Positions 35,865 through 45,816 of a stretch of 64,000 nt of DNA are shown one piece after another. The notes below the pieces were generated by a model. It was given only the letters and a program-made list of their open reading frames with translations, ran no database searches and was not told where the DNA came from. Source of the stretch: Agrobacterium vitis (lineage in GTDB: Bacteria > Pseudomonadota > Alphaproteobacteria > Rhizobiales > Rhizobiaceae); the NCBI RefSeq assembly GCF_013426735.1, contig NZ_AP023272.1, positions 3,330,501 to 3,394,500 on the forward strand, read 5' to 3'. The position numbers and the translations under genes were made by a program. How positions within the stretch are numbered: the first letter of the stretch is position 1; each line of letters begins with the position of its first letter.

Positions 35865-37640
35865 TTAGGCCTCCAGCACAGCGCGGGCAGCGACAAGACT
35901 AGCCCCACCGCCGACCACCGCCTGTTTCAGGCCGGAACTCTCGCCCAAGAGGTTTTCGGCCACGAACCGGCAAAGCGCCACGCGCTTGTCGTCTTCCCCC
36001 TGCGCCAACGCCCCCTTGGCCAGATAGGCGCCGGTCAGGGTCAGGCCAAACAGCCGCTGATAGGGCGTTGCGCCAGCAAGGGCTTCGGCTTGCGCGCCTT
36101 CGCCTAACCGGGCCAACAGGTATTCCGTCGCATCTTCGAGATCGCGGATCGCGGCAAGCAGCCGGGTCGCCGTTTCGCCGAATCCGGGCCGGTTGCTGGC
36201 GTCCACAGCAACGGCAAGGGCTTTCAACTCGCTGAGGAAGCCACGCACATGCGCGCCCTCGGCCAGCGGCAGCTTGCGCACCACGAGATCGATGGCCTGA
36301 ATGCCGTTGGTGCCTTCGTAGATCGGGGCGATGCGGGCGTCACGCAGCAGACGGGCAGCGCCCGTTTCCTCGATAAAGCCCATGCCGCCATGCACCTGAA
36401 TGCCCATCGAGGCGACATCGACGCCGATATCGGTGGCAAAGCTCTTGGCAATCGGCGTCAAAAACGCAGCACGCGCCTGCCAGTGGCGGGCCTCATCGCC
36501 TTCGCTATGATGGCTCATGTCGATGGCATGGGCGCAGGAATAGCAGATGGCCCGCGCCCCTTGGGTCAGCGCCTTCATGGTCAAAAGCGTGCGGGCCACA
36601 TCCGGGTGCTCGATGATCGGGCTCATGCCCGCACCGGTCCAGCCCGGCGCCTTGCCCTGGGTGCGCTCCCGCGCATAAGCGGTGGCAAGCTGGGTGGCGG
36701 CTTCGGCAATCGCCACGCCCTGCATGCCGACGGCCAGCCGCGCATTGTTCATCATCGTGAACATGCAGGCCAGACCCTTGTTTTCCTCACCAATCACATA
36801 GCCAATCGCGCCCGGATCATCGCCAAACCGGCCATCGCCAAAAATCATCGTGCAGGTGGGAGAGCCGTGAATGCCCAGCTTATGCTCCAGCGAATGGCAA
36901 AACAGGTCATTGCGCGCACCAAGCGAGCCATCGTCATTCACCAGGAATTTCGGCACCAGAAACAGCGAGATGCCGCGCGTACCCGCAGGCGCATCGGGAA
37001 GCCGTGCCAGAACCAGATGGATGATATTGTCTGTAGCGTCGTGTTCGCCCCAGGTGATGTAAATCTTCTGACCGAAAATCCGATAGGTGCCATCGTCTTG
37101 GCGCTCGGCGCGGGTTTTCATCACACCCAGATCAGAGCCTGCATGGGGTTCGGTGAGATTCATGCTGGCCATCCATTCACCGGAGACCATTCTGTGCAGG
37201 AATTTTTCCTTCAATGCCTCGCTGCCATGGGCCGTTAATGCCTCTGAAGCGCCCATGGTCAGGACTGGCCCCAGTGCAAAGCCCATGGAGCCGGAATTCC
37301 ACATTTCCAGTGCTGCGACATTGAGCAGATGTGGCAGGCCCTGGCCGCCATAGCGCTCCTCGGCCACCAGCCCGTTCCAACCACCTTCGGCCCAGCGACG
37401 ATAGAGATCCGCCCAGCCATCCGGCAAGTGCACCTTGCCATCCACCAGTTTCGTGCCCTGCCGGTCGCCATTTGCGGCCAGCGGTGCGATCTCATTGGCG
37501 GCAAACCGGCCAGCCTCTTCCAGAATGGCATCGGTCAAATCCTCGGAAAGGTCGCCGAACCGGCCCTCTTCCAACGCCTGCGCCATGCCGGCAACCTGTT
37601 TCAAGGTAAAGGCAATCTCCTCCACGGGGGCCTTGTACAT
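35865..37640 (-). CDS. Acyl-CoA dehydrogenase, long DmdC-like subfamily
   Basis: 591 residues from the ATG at 37640, after GGAGGAG; an alternative at 37658 adds six. Longer than the usual 380-residue enzymes because of a C-terminal acyl-CoA dehydrogenase domain. FAD contacts include TEPHAGSDLG and YITWGEHD; the catalytic Glu is in APIYEGTNGIQAIDLV (near residue 425). This length and arrangement are shared with 3-methylmercaptopropionyl-CoA dehydrogenases (DmdC) and long medium-chain enzymes, so the substrate is uncertain. It is divergent from the CorA gene and precedes the hydratase. Confidence 0.92.
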   Translation of the reverse strand: MYKAPVEEIAFTLKQVAGMAQALEEGRFGDLSEDLTDAILEEAGRFAANEIAPLAANGDRQGTKLVDGKVHLPDGWADLYRRWAEGGWNGLVAEERYGGQGLPHLLNVAALEMWNSGSMGFALGPVLTMGASEALTAHGSEALKEKFLHRMVSGEWMASMNLTEPHAGSDLGVMKTRAERQDDGTYRIFGQKIYITWGEHDATDNIIHLVLARLPDAPAGTRGISLFLVPKFLVNDDGSLGARNDLFCHSLEHKLGIHGSPTCTMIFGDGRFGDDPGAIGYVIGEENKGLACMFTMMNNARLAVGMQGVAIAEAATQLATAYARERTQGKAPGWTGAGMSPIIEHPDVARTLLTMKALTQGARAICYSCAHAIDMSHHSEGDEARHWQARAAFLTPIAKSFATDIGVDVASMGIQVHGGMGFIEETGAARLLRDARIAPIYEGTNGIQAIDLVVRKLPLAEGAHVRGFLSELKALAVAVDASNRPGFGETATRLLAAIRDLEDATEYLLARLGEGAQAEALAGATPYQRLFGLTLTGAYLAKGALAQGEDDKRVALCRFVAENLLGESSGLKQAVVGGGASLVAARAVLEA

Positions 37641-37858
37641 CGCGTTCTCCTCCGTCAAATCCCGGCTTGCAGCGGGCCACTCCCGACCCGGATAGTTCCT
37701 GATACTTCAGCTAATTGATTTTTACGTAAACGTCAATAAATCGCAAGCTCATTCGGGCCATGCGCGCTGTTGATCCGGGCGTCACAATCGGCGCATATAG
37801 CGTAGGCACAGCCGGTGGCCAAAAGTGTATGAGACGCGATGCGAGGAAGTTCGGTACC

Positions 37859-38854
37859 ATGCTGACAGCGACGAGCCCTATTCCCGGTCTGGTTTGGGCC
37901 TATCATATCGACGCTCGCCACCAGAGCGCCACCCGCCTACCGATGGATGCGACGCTGACGGGCCTGATGCCGGAACAAGGGTTTCTCTGGCTGCACCTCA
38001 ATCTTGCCGACGTGCGGGTGCCCGGCTTTATCGAACAGTTTCCGGGCCTGAGCGAAGCAGCCCGCGCCGCCCTGATCAATCACGAACATCACGCGGCACT
38101 CTCGGTGGACGAGCAGCTGATCTATGGGACGCTGGTGGATTTTCAGCGCGAATTTGCCGCCGACACCCGGGACATCGGCTGGCTACATTTTGCGCTTTCG
38201 GATCGGTTCATCATCACCACACGGCTACAACCGATCCGCTCGGTGGATATTCTGCGCGGTGCCATTGAGAAAAACCCGGCGAAATTCGCCTCCCCCATGC
38301 AGGTCTATGAAGTGCTGGTGGCGGAGTTTCAGCGCGGTATCATGGCGCTGGTGCTGGAACTGATGGAAGAGATCAACCGCATCGAAGACGTCGTCTATGA
38401 TGAGGACATGCGCGACGAGCGCACCCAGCTTGCGCCGCTACGCCGGGTGATCGTGCGACTGCATCGGCATTTGCGGGGCATGCTGAGTATGATGCGGCGC
38501 GCCAATGCCGTGGACGAGGACGAAATGCCCGCCGGTTTCGAAGATGTGGCGAGCCGTCTGACCAACCGGCTGGAAGCCGCCGACCACGATGTCTATGCCC
38601 TGCATGAGCGCGCCCGGCTATTGCATGAAGAAATCGATAGCAAGCTCTCCTCCGAGACCAACCGTCATCTCTACATCCTGTCACTGATGACGGCCTTTCT
38701 GCTGCCGCCCTCGCTGGTCACAGGCTTTTTCGGGATGAACACCTCGCATTTGCCCTTTACCAGCGGGCCAGAAGGATCGGCCTATGCGATTGCCTTCATC
38801 CTCGGATCAATTTTCCTCGCCTGGTTTATTCTGAAACGCGCCAGAATTCTCTGA
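37859..38854 (+). CDS. CorA-family divalent cation transporter (ZntB-like)
   Basis: 331 residues from the ATG at 37859; the frame is open to 37760. A large cytoplasmic N-terminal domain (residues 1-265) is followed by two C-terminal transmembrane helices. The pore signature GMN is present in VTGFFGMNTSHLP (about residue 290). The loop after GMN lacks the MPE of Mg-type CorA, which favours the ZntB-like branch (zinc/cadmium or related cations). Inner membrane. A terminator follows. Confidence 0.88.
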   Translation: MLTATSPIPGLVWAYHIDARHQSATRLPMDATLTGLMPEQGFLWLHLNLADVRVPGFIEQFPGLSEAARAALINHEHHAALSVDEQLIYGTLVDFQREFAADTRDIGWLHFALSDRFIITTRLQPIRSVDILRGAIEKNPAKFASPMQVYEVLVAEFQRGIMALVLELMEEINRIEDVVYDEDMRDERTQLAPLRRVIVRLHRHLRGMLSMMRRANAVDEDEMPAGFEDVASRLTNRLEAADHDVYALHERARLLHEEIDSKLSSETNRHLYILSLMTAFLLPPSLVTGFFGMNTSHLPFTSGPEGSAYAIAFILGSIFLAWFILKRARIL

Positions 38855-38864
38855 AACGCAAGAG

Positions 38865-38893
38865 GCCCGGCGCAACCAGCACCGGGCGTTTTA
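38865..38893 (+). terminator. Rho-independent terminator after the CorA gene
   Basis: Stem GCCCGG / CCGGGC with an 11-base loop, followed by GTTTTAT. It lies in the 56-base gap between the convergent CorA and BA14K genes. Confidence 0.75.
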
Positions 38894-38910
38894 TCAGTGA
38901 AGAATTTCGC

Positions 38911-39369
38911 TTAATAGTAAGGCGAATAGCACTGCTGGCGCACGCCGCTATAGGTCACGAACGTATTGCTGTAGGGATCATAGCTGCGGTAGCGACCGGC
39001 ACACCAATCGTAATGGCGCGGATTGACGCCATTGCTATAGGCCGGTGCAACAGGCGCCGGGCGTGGCTGCGAGGCGATAGCGCCACCAATCAGCGCACCC
39101 GCGGCAAAGGCTGCTAGTGGATACCAATGACCGTCATGATGACGGCGATAGCCGGGGCGCGGGCCATCGTAACCCCGGTAGCCACGGTAATAGCCCGGAC
39201 CTGGACGATAGTCATCGTCATAGCCGCGCCATTGAACCTGTTCCACCGGCACCGCAGATTGCACCACTGGCTGCAAAGTGTTCAGAGGCATGGCATCTGC
39301 GGATATAAAAGATGTTGCCAGAACAGCCAATACCGTACCGGCCACTGCAATTCGCTTGATGAAGGTCAT
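38911..39369 (-). CDS. BA14K-family protein
   Basis: 152 residues from the ATG at 39369, with GGAG upstream; a frame to 39429 adds unlikely residues. Signal peptide at about 1-27 (FIKRIAVAGTVLAVLATSFISADA). A Tyr/Gly/Arg/Asp-rich linker, then a short hydrophobic segment AAFAAGALIGGAIA, and the C-terminal BA14K signature HYDWCAGRYRSYDPYSNTF with a second Cys in RQQCYSP. This family is known from the Brucella abortus 14-kDa immunoreactive protein with lectin-like activity. It is probably exported or on the surface. Confidence 0.87.
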   Translation of the reverse strand: MTFIKRIAVAGTVLAVLATSFISADAMPLNTLQPVVQSAVPVEQVQWRGYDDDYRPGPGYYRGYRGYDGPRPGYRRHHDGHWYPLAAFAAGALIGGAIASQPRPAPVAPAYSNGVNPRHYDWCAGRYRSYDPYSNTFVTYSGVRQQCYSPYY

Positions 39370-39694
39370 GATCGTCGTCTCCATATGATCAATAGAGATA
39401 GGGAGGAGAAGCTCGCCTGTCCAGATCACGCCTCATCACACTTGTTGGACACATGACACGGAACGGCAATACTTGCCCTTATTGCCCTCACCCTAGCCAG
39501 GTGCGGATGAACCGGCGATTAATACATCTGCCACTCGCCTGTCCGCTGCCAGACAAGCCTCGCGAAACGCAGCCGGCCTAAAGCTTGGGAAAGTTTCTTT
39601 TAACAAGCATCCGGTAATTTACTTGTATCCGGTCATTCACTTGGACGACAGCCAATGCGGCAGCTCGTCATCCTTTGTGTGGAGAGTGCGTTCG
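39370..39694. other. Divergent intergenic region, no further feature seen
   Basis: 325 bases between BA14K and the unknown gene at 39695. It must hold both promoters. No repeat, RNA gene or clear operator was found. Confidence 0.55.
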
Positions 39695-40300
39695 ATGTCC
39701 AAACTGCGATATTATGCGGCCCCAAAAACTCCGGCTCTCGAAAACAAGCGGCCCAAGGCCGCCCACAGCGAATTTCTGCGGACCGGCAAGATCATCCGCG
39801 ACGAGGATGACTGGCTGGCCGACGAAAAGCGCTATCTGACCCACGAGGAAGTGGCAGTGCGCACGGCCAAGCGGCTGGAAGCGGCAGCAGAGACCACCCA
39901 TCAGCGCATCAACGGCTTTCACAAGTCTATCCGCTTTCCCAAATTGCTATTCCATCAGACACTTCAGGATATTCCGCATCTGGGTTACTGTCATGTCACG
40001 GCATCACGGTCGAATTTCGCCCAATATGCCGATGTGAAATGGGCTTTCTACTTCGCCAATTTCAATGCCGAGGTCGGCGGCGAGGATAGTTTCTTCCGCA
40101 AAATCACGCCGCAATATGGTCGGATGTATTTTGCCGTGGCGCTGAAACCCGACAAGGCCAAACGCGAAATGACCGTGGATCGCTCGATCCGCGAAGACGG
40201 CCTGTTGTTTCGCACCAGCGATCCGAAAGTGGCGCTGAAAAACGTGCTGCTCTTGGGCGCTCGCACCTCGGCACTGCGCAAGATCATCGCCAGCATGTAA
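39695..40300 (+). CDS. Conserved-looking protein of unknown function
   Basis: 201 residues from the ATG at 39695, with GGAGAG upstream. No signal peptide or membrane segment. Lys/Arg-rich N-terminus, then a globular region with LPKLLFHQT-like spacing (FPKLLFHQTLQDIPHLGYCHV), VKWAFYFANFNAEVGGEDSFF and YGRMYFAVALKPDK. It resembles proteins restricted to rhizobia but I cannot name the family with confidence. Its TAA stop is the first three bases of a MITE-like element. Confidence 0.7.
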   Translation: MSKLRYYAAPKTPALENKRPKAAHSEFLRTGKIIRDEDDWLADEKRYLTHEEVAVRTAKRLEAAAETTHQRINGFHKSIRFPKLLFHQTLQDIPHLGYCHVTASRSNFAQYADVKWAFYFANFNAEVGGEDSFFRKITPQYGRMYFAVALKPDKAKREMTVDRSIREDGLLFRTSDPKVALKNVLLLGARTSALRKIIASM

Positions 40301-40443
40301 CAGTCTATCCAATAATCGCCGCTGGCCGTCTGCAAATTGCAATTTCTGCGCTTCCGGTACTCACGTACCTTAAGTACGCTCCGTTCCGGTTCTCGAAATC
40401 ACCATTTTCGCCGGGCCAGCAGCAATTCTTGAACAGACTGTAA
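40298..40443. repeat. MITE-like palindromic repeat family 2, copy 1
   Basis: 146 bases with imperfect terminal inverted repeats of about 28 bases: left TAACAGTCTATCCAATAATC, right (reverse strand) TTACAGTCTGTTCAAGAATT, both continuing into GC(C/T)GCTGGCC. The inside has GTACTCACGTACC / TTAAGTACGC palindromic parts. It overlaps the upstream stop codon. The inverted copy at 45817 shares almost its whole length. Confidence 0.88.
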
Positions 40444-40468
40444 GACAAGCGAGGACCGATCCTTCGGA

Positions 40469-41551
40469 TCAGACCTCGATTTCAATATCGCCTGTCGGGC
40501 GCGAACAGCAGGCGAGGATATAGCCTTCCTCGATTTCGTCATCGAGAATGCCGCCATTGTGGTTCATTTCCACCTCACCCGACAACTTCATCACCCGGCA
40601 GGTGCCGCACAGGCCGGATTCGCAGGCGGCGCCGATGCGCACGCCGATGGAGCGGGCGGCTTGCAGCACGGTAAAGCCCGGCTCGCACAGCGCTTCCTTG
40701 CCAGCCAGCGTGAAGGCGACCTTATGCGGCTTCACCTCGCCTGTGGGATCGGCCACCACGACCATCGGCTCGGGCGCCACCGGCTGGAAGGTTTCCTCGT
40801 GGTAACGGCTCATGTCGAACCCGGCACCGGCCAGCGATTCCCGGACTGTTGCCATGAACGGTTCCGGCCCGCAGCAAAACACCGTGCGGTCCAGAAAATC
40901 CGGTGCCAACAGGCCGATTTTCGCCTTGTCGATAAAGCCGCGCAGACCCGACCAGAGCTGTGAGCGCTGCAATTGCTCAACAATGAAGCCAAGCTGGAAG
41001 AAGGGCAGATAACGGGCCTTATATTCCAGTTCCCAGCGGAAAATAATGTCGTCAGGCGAGCGGGCGCAGTGGATGAAGGCGATGTCGCTATCGGGCTGGC
41101 GGTCGGCCATGTCGCGGATCATCGACATCATCGGGGTAATGCCGGAGCCTGCCGAGATGAACAGATATTTCTCGCCTGGATGCTTCACATAGGAGAAATC
41201 GCCGAGCGGGCCGAAGGCCTTGATCTTCATGCCCGGCTTGAGATTTTCAAACATCCAGCGGGTGCCGATACTGTCCTTCTGCGCCTTGACCGTCACAGCC
41301 ACCGTATAGGGCCGCGACGGGCTGGAGGATAGCGTATAGGTGCGCATCACAGGCTCTGGACCGACAGGCAGCTCCAGCGTCACGAACTGACCGGGCAGGT
41401 AGCGGAACCAATGGCCCGGCCTATCCGATTTGAAGGTGAAGGTCATCACGTCAGGCGCTTCCGGCGTCCAGGCGACGCATTCCAGCAGATGCTCCCGGTC
41501 CGACCAGGGCCGCATCTCATCGACATGCCGATAGATCTTGTCCACCGCCAT
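40469..41551 (-). CDS. gbcB: Ferredoxin-NAD(P)H reductase component of a betaine demethylase (GbcB-like)
   Basis: 360 residues from the ATG at 41551. An FAD-binding region has RTYTLSSSPS (FAD/FMN motif, about 73-82). An NAD-binding domain shows FISAGSGITPMMSMIRD (about 134) and CCGPEPFM. A C-terminal plant-type [2Fe-2S] domain carries CESGLCGTC plus a distal Cys in ACCSRP. It passes electrons to the Rieske oxygenase encoded just upstream (2 bases between the genes). GbcAB-type pairs demethylate glycine betaine to dimethylglycine; stachydrine or carnitine are alternatives. Confidence 0.87.
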   Translation of the reverse strand: MAVDKIYRHVDEMRPWSDREHLLECVAWTPEAPDVMTFTFKSDRPGHWFRYLPGQFVTLELPVGPEPVMRTYTLSSSPSRPYTVAVTVKAQKDSIGTRWMFENLKPGMKIKAFGPLGDFSYVKHPGEKYLFISAGSGITPMMSMIRDMADRQPDSDIAFIHCARSPDDIIFRWELEYKARYLPFFQLGFIVEQLQRSQLWSGLRGFIDKAKIGLLAPDFLDRTVFCCGPEPFMATVRESLAGAGFDMSRYHEETFQPVAPEPMVVVADPTGEVKPHKVAFTLAGKEALCEPGFTVLQAARSIGVRIGAACESGLCGTCRVMKLSGEVEMNHNGGILDDEIEEGYILACCSRPTGDIEIEV

Positions 41552-41553
41552 GA

Positions 41554-42810
41554 TCAGGCCACGACCGACAGGGGGGATTTCCGCGAGGCAGTTTCGCCAT
41601 CGAGACGGTCCACCATGAAATTCGCATACCATTCGACGAACTGCATGACGCCGCCCTCATGATCCGGCGAATAGGGACCGGGCTCGTAAGCGGGAGAGCG
41701 GATGCCGAAGGCATTTTCCTCGACAATCGAGCGGTCCTGGTCATTGGTCATGTTCCAGACATGGGTGAGGTCGTGGAGATTGTAATCCACGCCCTCCACC
41801 GCATCCTTATGCACCAGCCAGGTGGTGGTGACGGCGGTTTCCTCGGCGCTCAGCGGCAGCACCCGGAAGGTGATGGCGTGGTCGCCAAGCAGATGGTTCC
41901 AGGTGGTCGGATAGTGGAACATCAGCATCGTGCCGATATGGGAAATGGTGACATCATCCGACAACGGACGCTTGACGGCCCGCTTGCCGTCCATCGTATA
42001 GCTTTCGGCATCCTGAACCAGCGGCATGCGGGCCACACGAAACTGGCCGCTCTGATGCATGGTGAAGGCGCTGGGCAGGTTTGCCGCCTCGCAGCGCTGC
42101 CAGTGCTCAGTAATCACAGGATCATCGCCCGCGCCTTGCACGCCGGTAGCGCTTGGCGCTTCCGGATAGGTGCGGCACAGTTCCGGGTGATTGCCAGCGC
42201 AATGGTAGCATTCCCGGTTGTTTTCCCAGACCAACTTCCAATTGCCCTTTTCAATGATCGTATTGCGATGGGCAATCTTGGCTTCGGTAAGCCGGTGCGG
42301 CTGAAGATAGGGCAAGGCTGTGGTGCGGAAGCTGGCGAAATCCTCCGGCACCTCTGCCAGACAGATGAAGATATAGCCGCCAAAGCTTTCGCAGGCGACC
42401 GGCTTCATGCCATGCTGGCTCTTGTCGAAATCCTCGCCCATCTGGCGGGCAAACACCAGCGAGCCATCCAGATCATAGGTCCACTGGTGATAGGGACAGA
42501 CGAGCTTTGCCGACGCGCCGCGCTCCTGCGTGCAGACCCGGTGGCCGCGATGGCGACAGGTATTGTGGAAAGCACGGATCAAACCGTCGCGCCCGCGCAC
42601 GACCACGACAGGATAATCGCCAATCTGCACGGTAAAATAATTACCGGCGCGCGGAATTTCGCAATCATGGCCCATGAACAGCCAGTCACGATACCAGATC
42701 AATTCCATATCGAGCTTGAAGTAATCTTTGTCGATATAGAAGGGCTGTTCCAGACTATAGCCTTCGCGGCGATTTTTCAGCTGGCGCAGAACGGTGCTGT
42801 GAATATCCAT
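41554..42810 (-). CDS. gbcA: Rieske non-heme iron oxygenase, glycine betaine demethylase type (GbcA-like)
   Basis: 418 residues from the ATG at 42810. The N-terminal Rieske domain has CRHRGHRVC and CPYHQWTY (C-x-H and C-x2-H ligands, about residues 86-111). The catalytic domain contains ENNRECYHCAGNHPELC (His ligands to the mononuclear iron, about 203-219) and a downstream Asp. The sequence layout follows GbcA rather than ring-hydroxylating dioxygenases. With GbcB it oxidises a methyl group off a quaternary amine, releasing formaldehyde. The pair is a two-gene operon. Confidence 0.88.
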   Translation of the reverse strand: MDIHSTVLRQLKNRREGYSLEQPFYIDKDYFKLDMELIWYRDWLFMGHDCEIPRAGNYFTVQIGDYPVVVVRGRDGLIRAFHNTCRHRGHRVCTQERGASAKLVCPYHQWTYDLDGSLVFARQMGEDFDKSQHGMKPVACESFGGYIFICLAEVPEDFASFRTTALPYLQPHRLTEAKIAHRNTIIEKGNWKLVWENNRECYHCAGNHPELCRTYPEAPSATGVQGAGDDPVITEHWQRCEAANLPSAFTMHQSGQFRVARMPLVQDAESYTMDGKRAVKRPLSDDVTISHIGTMLMFHYPTTWNHLLGDHAITFRVLPLSAEETAVTTTWLVHKDAVEGVDYNLHDLTHVWNMTNDQDRSIVEENAFGIRSPAYEPGPYSPDHEGGVMQFVEWYANFMVDRLDGETASRKSPLSVVA

Positions 42811-43307
42811 GATACCCTCGTTTTCCAACCGGCGCGGGAGCATCGAAAGAAAGGGGAGATACCCGCCTACCTGCGACAGCACAGCGCGACCTATGCCTCA
42901 TAACCCGCCCATACCTTCAAACCTCGATTCTAAACCATCATTCGGATCAGAACCATTGTTTTTCAGAGTATTTGAGCTTTTCCCATCTAGCCACAAGCGC
43001 GCCACCTACGCCGCCTTGGCCTACGACATCGCAGATATGGATTGCGACATGGGGTGATTTGGGTGCTAGCGATTGCGTGGTTGTTCATCAGACTGCAAAA
43101 CACGGGATCATGAGATTGCGGCCGCCGTAACATCCGCAGGATAGACATCACGAGACCGGCAAATATCAGCAGGCTATCCGCAACGACAAGACCCGCCAAT
43201 CCGATAGCATCGGATGGCGGGTCAATTGTTGCCATTTCTGGTAACGTCATCAGCGCATTATAACCGCATCAAAAAACGCCCCGACGTTTCCGCCCTTCAC
43301 ACGACCT
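42811..43307. other. Intergenic region between gbcA and a chemoreceptor, no gene accepted
   Basis: 497 bases. A reverse frame at 42987-43250 encodes one hydrophobic stretch but lacks a ribosome site and ends in low-complexity Arg, so I do not call it a gene. AAACG-(6)-CGTTT followed by T residues on the reverse strand near 43268-43288 may be a weak terminator for the chemoreceptor. Confidence 0.5.
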
Positions 43308-45143
43308 TCACGCCGCATAGGACATGCTGGAATTCCCGGCACTCCGGCCAATCTGGAACTGTCCCAGCAATTGGCGAAGCTTGTTCACCTCGCCTGCCAG
43401 CGAGGCGCTGGCGGCGGTGGTTTCTTCGACCATGGCGGCGTTTTGTTGGGTCATCTGGTCCATGTGGTTGACGGCGCTGTTGACCTGGGTGAGGCCCACG
43501 GATTGTTCCTGCGCCGAGGTTGCGATGGCGTCCATATGACCGTTGGCGGTGGAGACGTAGTCTTCGATGGTTTTAAGGACATTGCCCGTATCACGCACGA
43601 GGGTAACACCGTTGCCCACTTCGTCGGAGGAATTGCGGATCAGTTCCTTGATTTCCTTGGCGGCCTGCGCCGAGCGTTGCGCCAGTTCGCGCACTTCCTG
43701 GGCCACCACTGCAAAGCCCTTGCCCGCTTCGCCTGCACGGGCGGCTTCGACACCAGCGTTCAGGGCCAGAAGGTTGGTCTGGAAGGCAATTTCGTCGATC
43801 ACCCCGATGATGTTGGAGATCTGGCTGGAAGATGCCTCGATGCGCTGCATGGCATCGACGGCGTTGGCCACCACCTGGCCAGATTGGCGGGCTGCCTTGT
43901 TGGCCTCAATCACCACGGCGCGGGCTTCCTGGGTGCGTTTGGCCGAGTTGGAGACATTCACGGTGATTTCATCCAGCGCGGCGGAGGTTTCTTCAAGGGC
44001 TGCCGCCTGCTGCTCCGTGCGTTTAGAGAGATCACCCGCGCCAGACGCAATCTCCGTGGAACCGTTATTGATGTTGCTGACAGAGTCGAGGATAGCGCCC
44101 ATGGTTTCACCCAGCGTGCGCACCGATTGATTAAAGTCCTGCCGCAGGCTTTCAAACTCTTCTGAAAAGGCTTCGCGCAGCTCAACCGTCAGATCGCCAC
44201 TGGCCAAGCGCCGCAGACCTGCGGCCAGACCTGAGGTTGCAATCATCAGGCGTTCGCGGGCGTCTTCCTCAGCCTTCAGCTGCGTCTGGATACGCTCCTG
44301 TTCAGCACGGCGGCGGTTGGTTTCGGCCTCTGCCTCCAGCTGGCGCTTGGCAACGGCATCTTCGCGGAAAACCTCAACGGCATCGCACATCAGGCCAATT
44401 TCATCGCCCCGTGGGCCAAAATCTGCCCTACGGCTTGTATCGCCCGAGGAGAGCCTGTTCATGGCTTCAACCAGCAATTTGATCGGTATCACCACGGTGC
44501 TGCGCAGCACGAAAGCCGTTGCAATCAGCACCAGCACAATCAGGATCTGGATCGTGCCGTTGATGGTCTCGGAGCGTGCTTCCGTCGCCTGAAGAGAGCT
44601 GCGGGCATCCGTCGTGACCTTGCGGGACGCCGCAACCGCGCTTTGAATGGACTCGTTGAGTTTTGAGGTAATCGGTCTGGTATATTGATCACGGCGGGCA
44701 GTCAGCGCAACGAGGTCCTGACTTTGTTGCGCCCGCTGCTCTTTGACGAAATCCTTGATCTTGATGGAAGCCGTTGCATAATCACCGAGGCCTGTCGAAA
44801 TAGCCTGCAAGGCATCCGCATTTACCGCAACGCGCATCGCCTCTTTCAGACTGTTTTGACCGTTGAGGGCTGATTTATTCACCGCGGCCAGCTCGGCATC
44901 AACCTCCCCGACGGTGGGCGCGAGCATGATGTTGCGCACGCCGCTCTTCATCTCTACGAATGCTTTTTCGCTGGCACTAATACCATCGAGAATTGTCTGT
45001 TCACGCGCGACAATATCCTGCGCTGCCTTGATCGTGCTGTTCGTCCATTGCTGGTTGGCAACCATGCCCACAACCATGGCCACGCCAAGCCCCGAGGCAA
45101 TGTAGATCTTCTTTGCGATGGTGATATTTGATAAAAACGACAT
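43308..45143 (-). CDS. Methyl-accepting chemotaxis protein without C-terminal pentapeptide
   Basis: 611 residues from the ATG at 45143; the frame is open to 45188. TM1 about 9-29, a helical periplasmic domain about 30-180 (four-helix-bundle-like; [16 protein letters not shown]), TM2 about 188-206, HAMP, and an MA signalling domain with [45 protein letters not shown]. The C-terminus ends in SSMSYAA, with no EWxxF tether, so adaptation would depend on neighbouring receptors. The sensor differs from the two receptors at 27-32 kb. Ligand unknown. Confidence 0.92.
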   Translation of the reverse strand: MSFLSNITIAKKIYIASGLGVAMVVGMVANQQWTNSTIKAAQDIVAREQTILDGISASEKAFVEMKSGVRNIMLAPTVGEVDAELAAVNKSALNGQNSLKEAMRVAVNADALQAISTGLGDYATASIKIKDFVKEQRAQQSQDLVALTARRDQYTRPITSKLNESIQSAVAASRKVTTDARSSLQATEARSETINGTIQILIVLVLIATAFVLRSTVVIPIKLLVEAMNRLSSGDTSRRADFGPRGDEIGLMCDAVEVFREDAVAKRQLEAEAETNRRRAEQERIQTQLKAEEDARERLMIATSGLAAGLRRLASGDLTVELREAFSEEFESLRQDFNQSVRTLGETMGAILDSVSNINNGSTEIASGAGDLSKRTEQQAAALEETSAALDEITVNVSNSAKRTQEARAVVIEANKAARQSGQVVANAVDAMQRIEASSSQISNIIGVIDEIAFQTNLLALNAGVEAARAGEAGKGFAVVAQEVRELAQRSAQAAKEIKELIRNSSDEVGNGVTLVRDTGNVLKTIEDYVSTANGHMDAIATSAQEQSVGLTQVNSAVNHMDQMTQQNAAMVEETTAASASLAGEVNKLRQLLGQFQIGRSAGNSSMSYAA

Positions 45144-45702
45144 TGTCTTTCCCCGTATAGGGCTGACCGCCCCCACCCATGATGACAAAAGCTAGCCCCG
45201 CGACTGCGACCACAGACGAACGGTGCGATGTGTGAAAGACCCGCAAAATCAGAAAATCACAGCATAGATATATCCGCTGGCCCCCAGCCAAACGGATCAT
45301 CAAACGCAGATGATGGTTCAAGGCCGATAGAGCCTCTTTGCCGATTTGCCGTTGCGGGCTGGCTCTCATTCCATCCGGACAACAGGGTGCCTGCATTGTC
45401 ATAAAGCAGACCACTCAATTTCAAGAAACGCTCAAAACGTGCAGATGCATCTGCAACAACCCAATATTGGAAACATTAACTTAAGCATCTCTTAATTTAA
45501 TGCACTCAAAACAGGAGATGCTAAATTATTTTGCACTTATAGCGTTATTTGCTGCGGGAGCGGTGCGCAGCAAACTGAATACCCTCTGAAATGAGGACGT
45601 ATCGCGATACAGAAGAAACAAGCCGCAAATATGCGGGCCAATAGAGTTTCGCCGGGAAAAATTGGCAACCGGTCTTCTCGAAAAGACAACCGAAAACAAA
45701 GA

Positions 45703-45749
45703 AACCTAAAGTCTGTCTGGTTCAATCTGTACCTGACAGACTTTAGGTT
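45703..45749. repeat. Perfect 15-base inverted repeat
   Basis: Arms AACCTAAAGTCTGTC (45703-45717) and GACAGACTTTAGGTT (45735-45749) with a 17-base spacer. No gene ends or starts next to it. It could be a solo repeat end pair, an orphan terminator-like hairpin or an operator. Confidence 0.7.
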
Positions 45750-45816
45750 GGCACATCGACTTTTCAGCCTGATGCTATAGGCAATTGCTCTGTCACCCGC
45801 CGTTTAAGCGGGGGTT

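Noticed and set aside
42987..43250. An 87-residue reverse frame with one hydrophobic stretch upstream of gbcA.
   Set aside because: No ribosome site, and an Arg-rich low-complexity end. Possible but unsupported.
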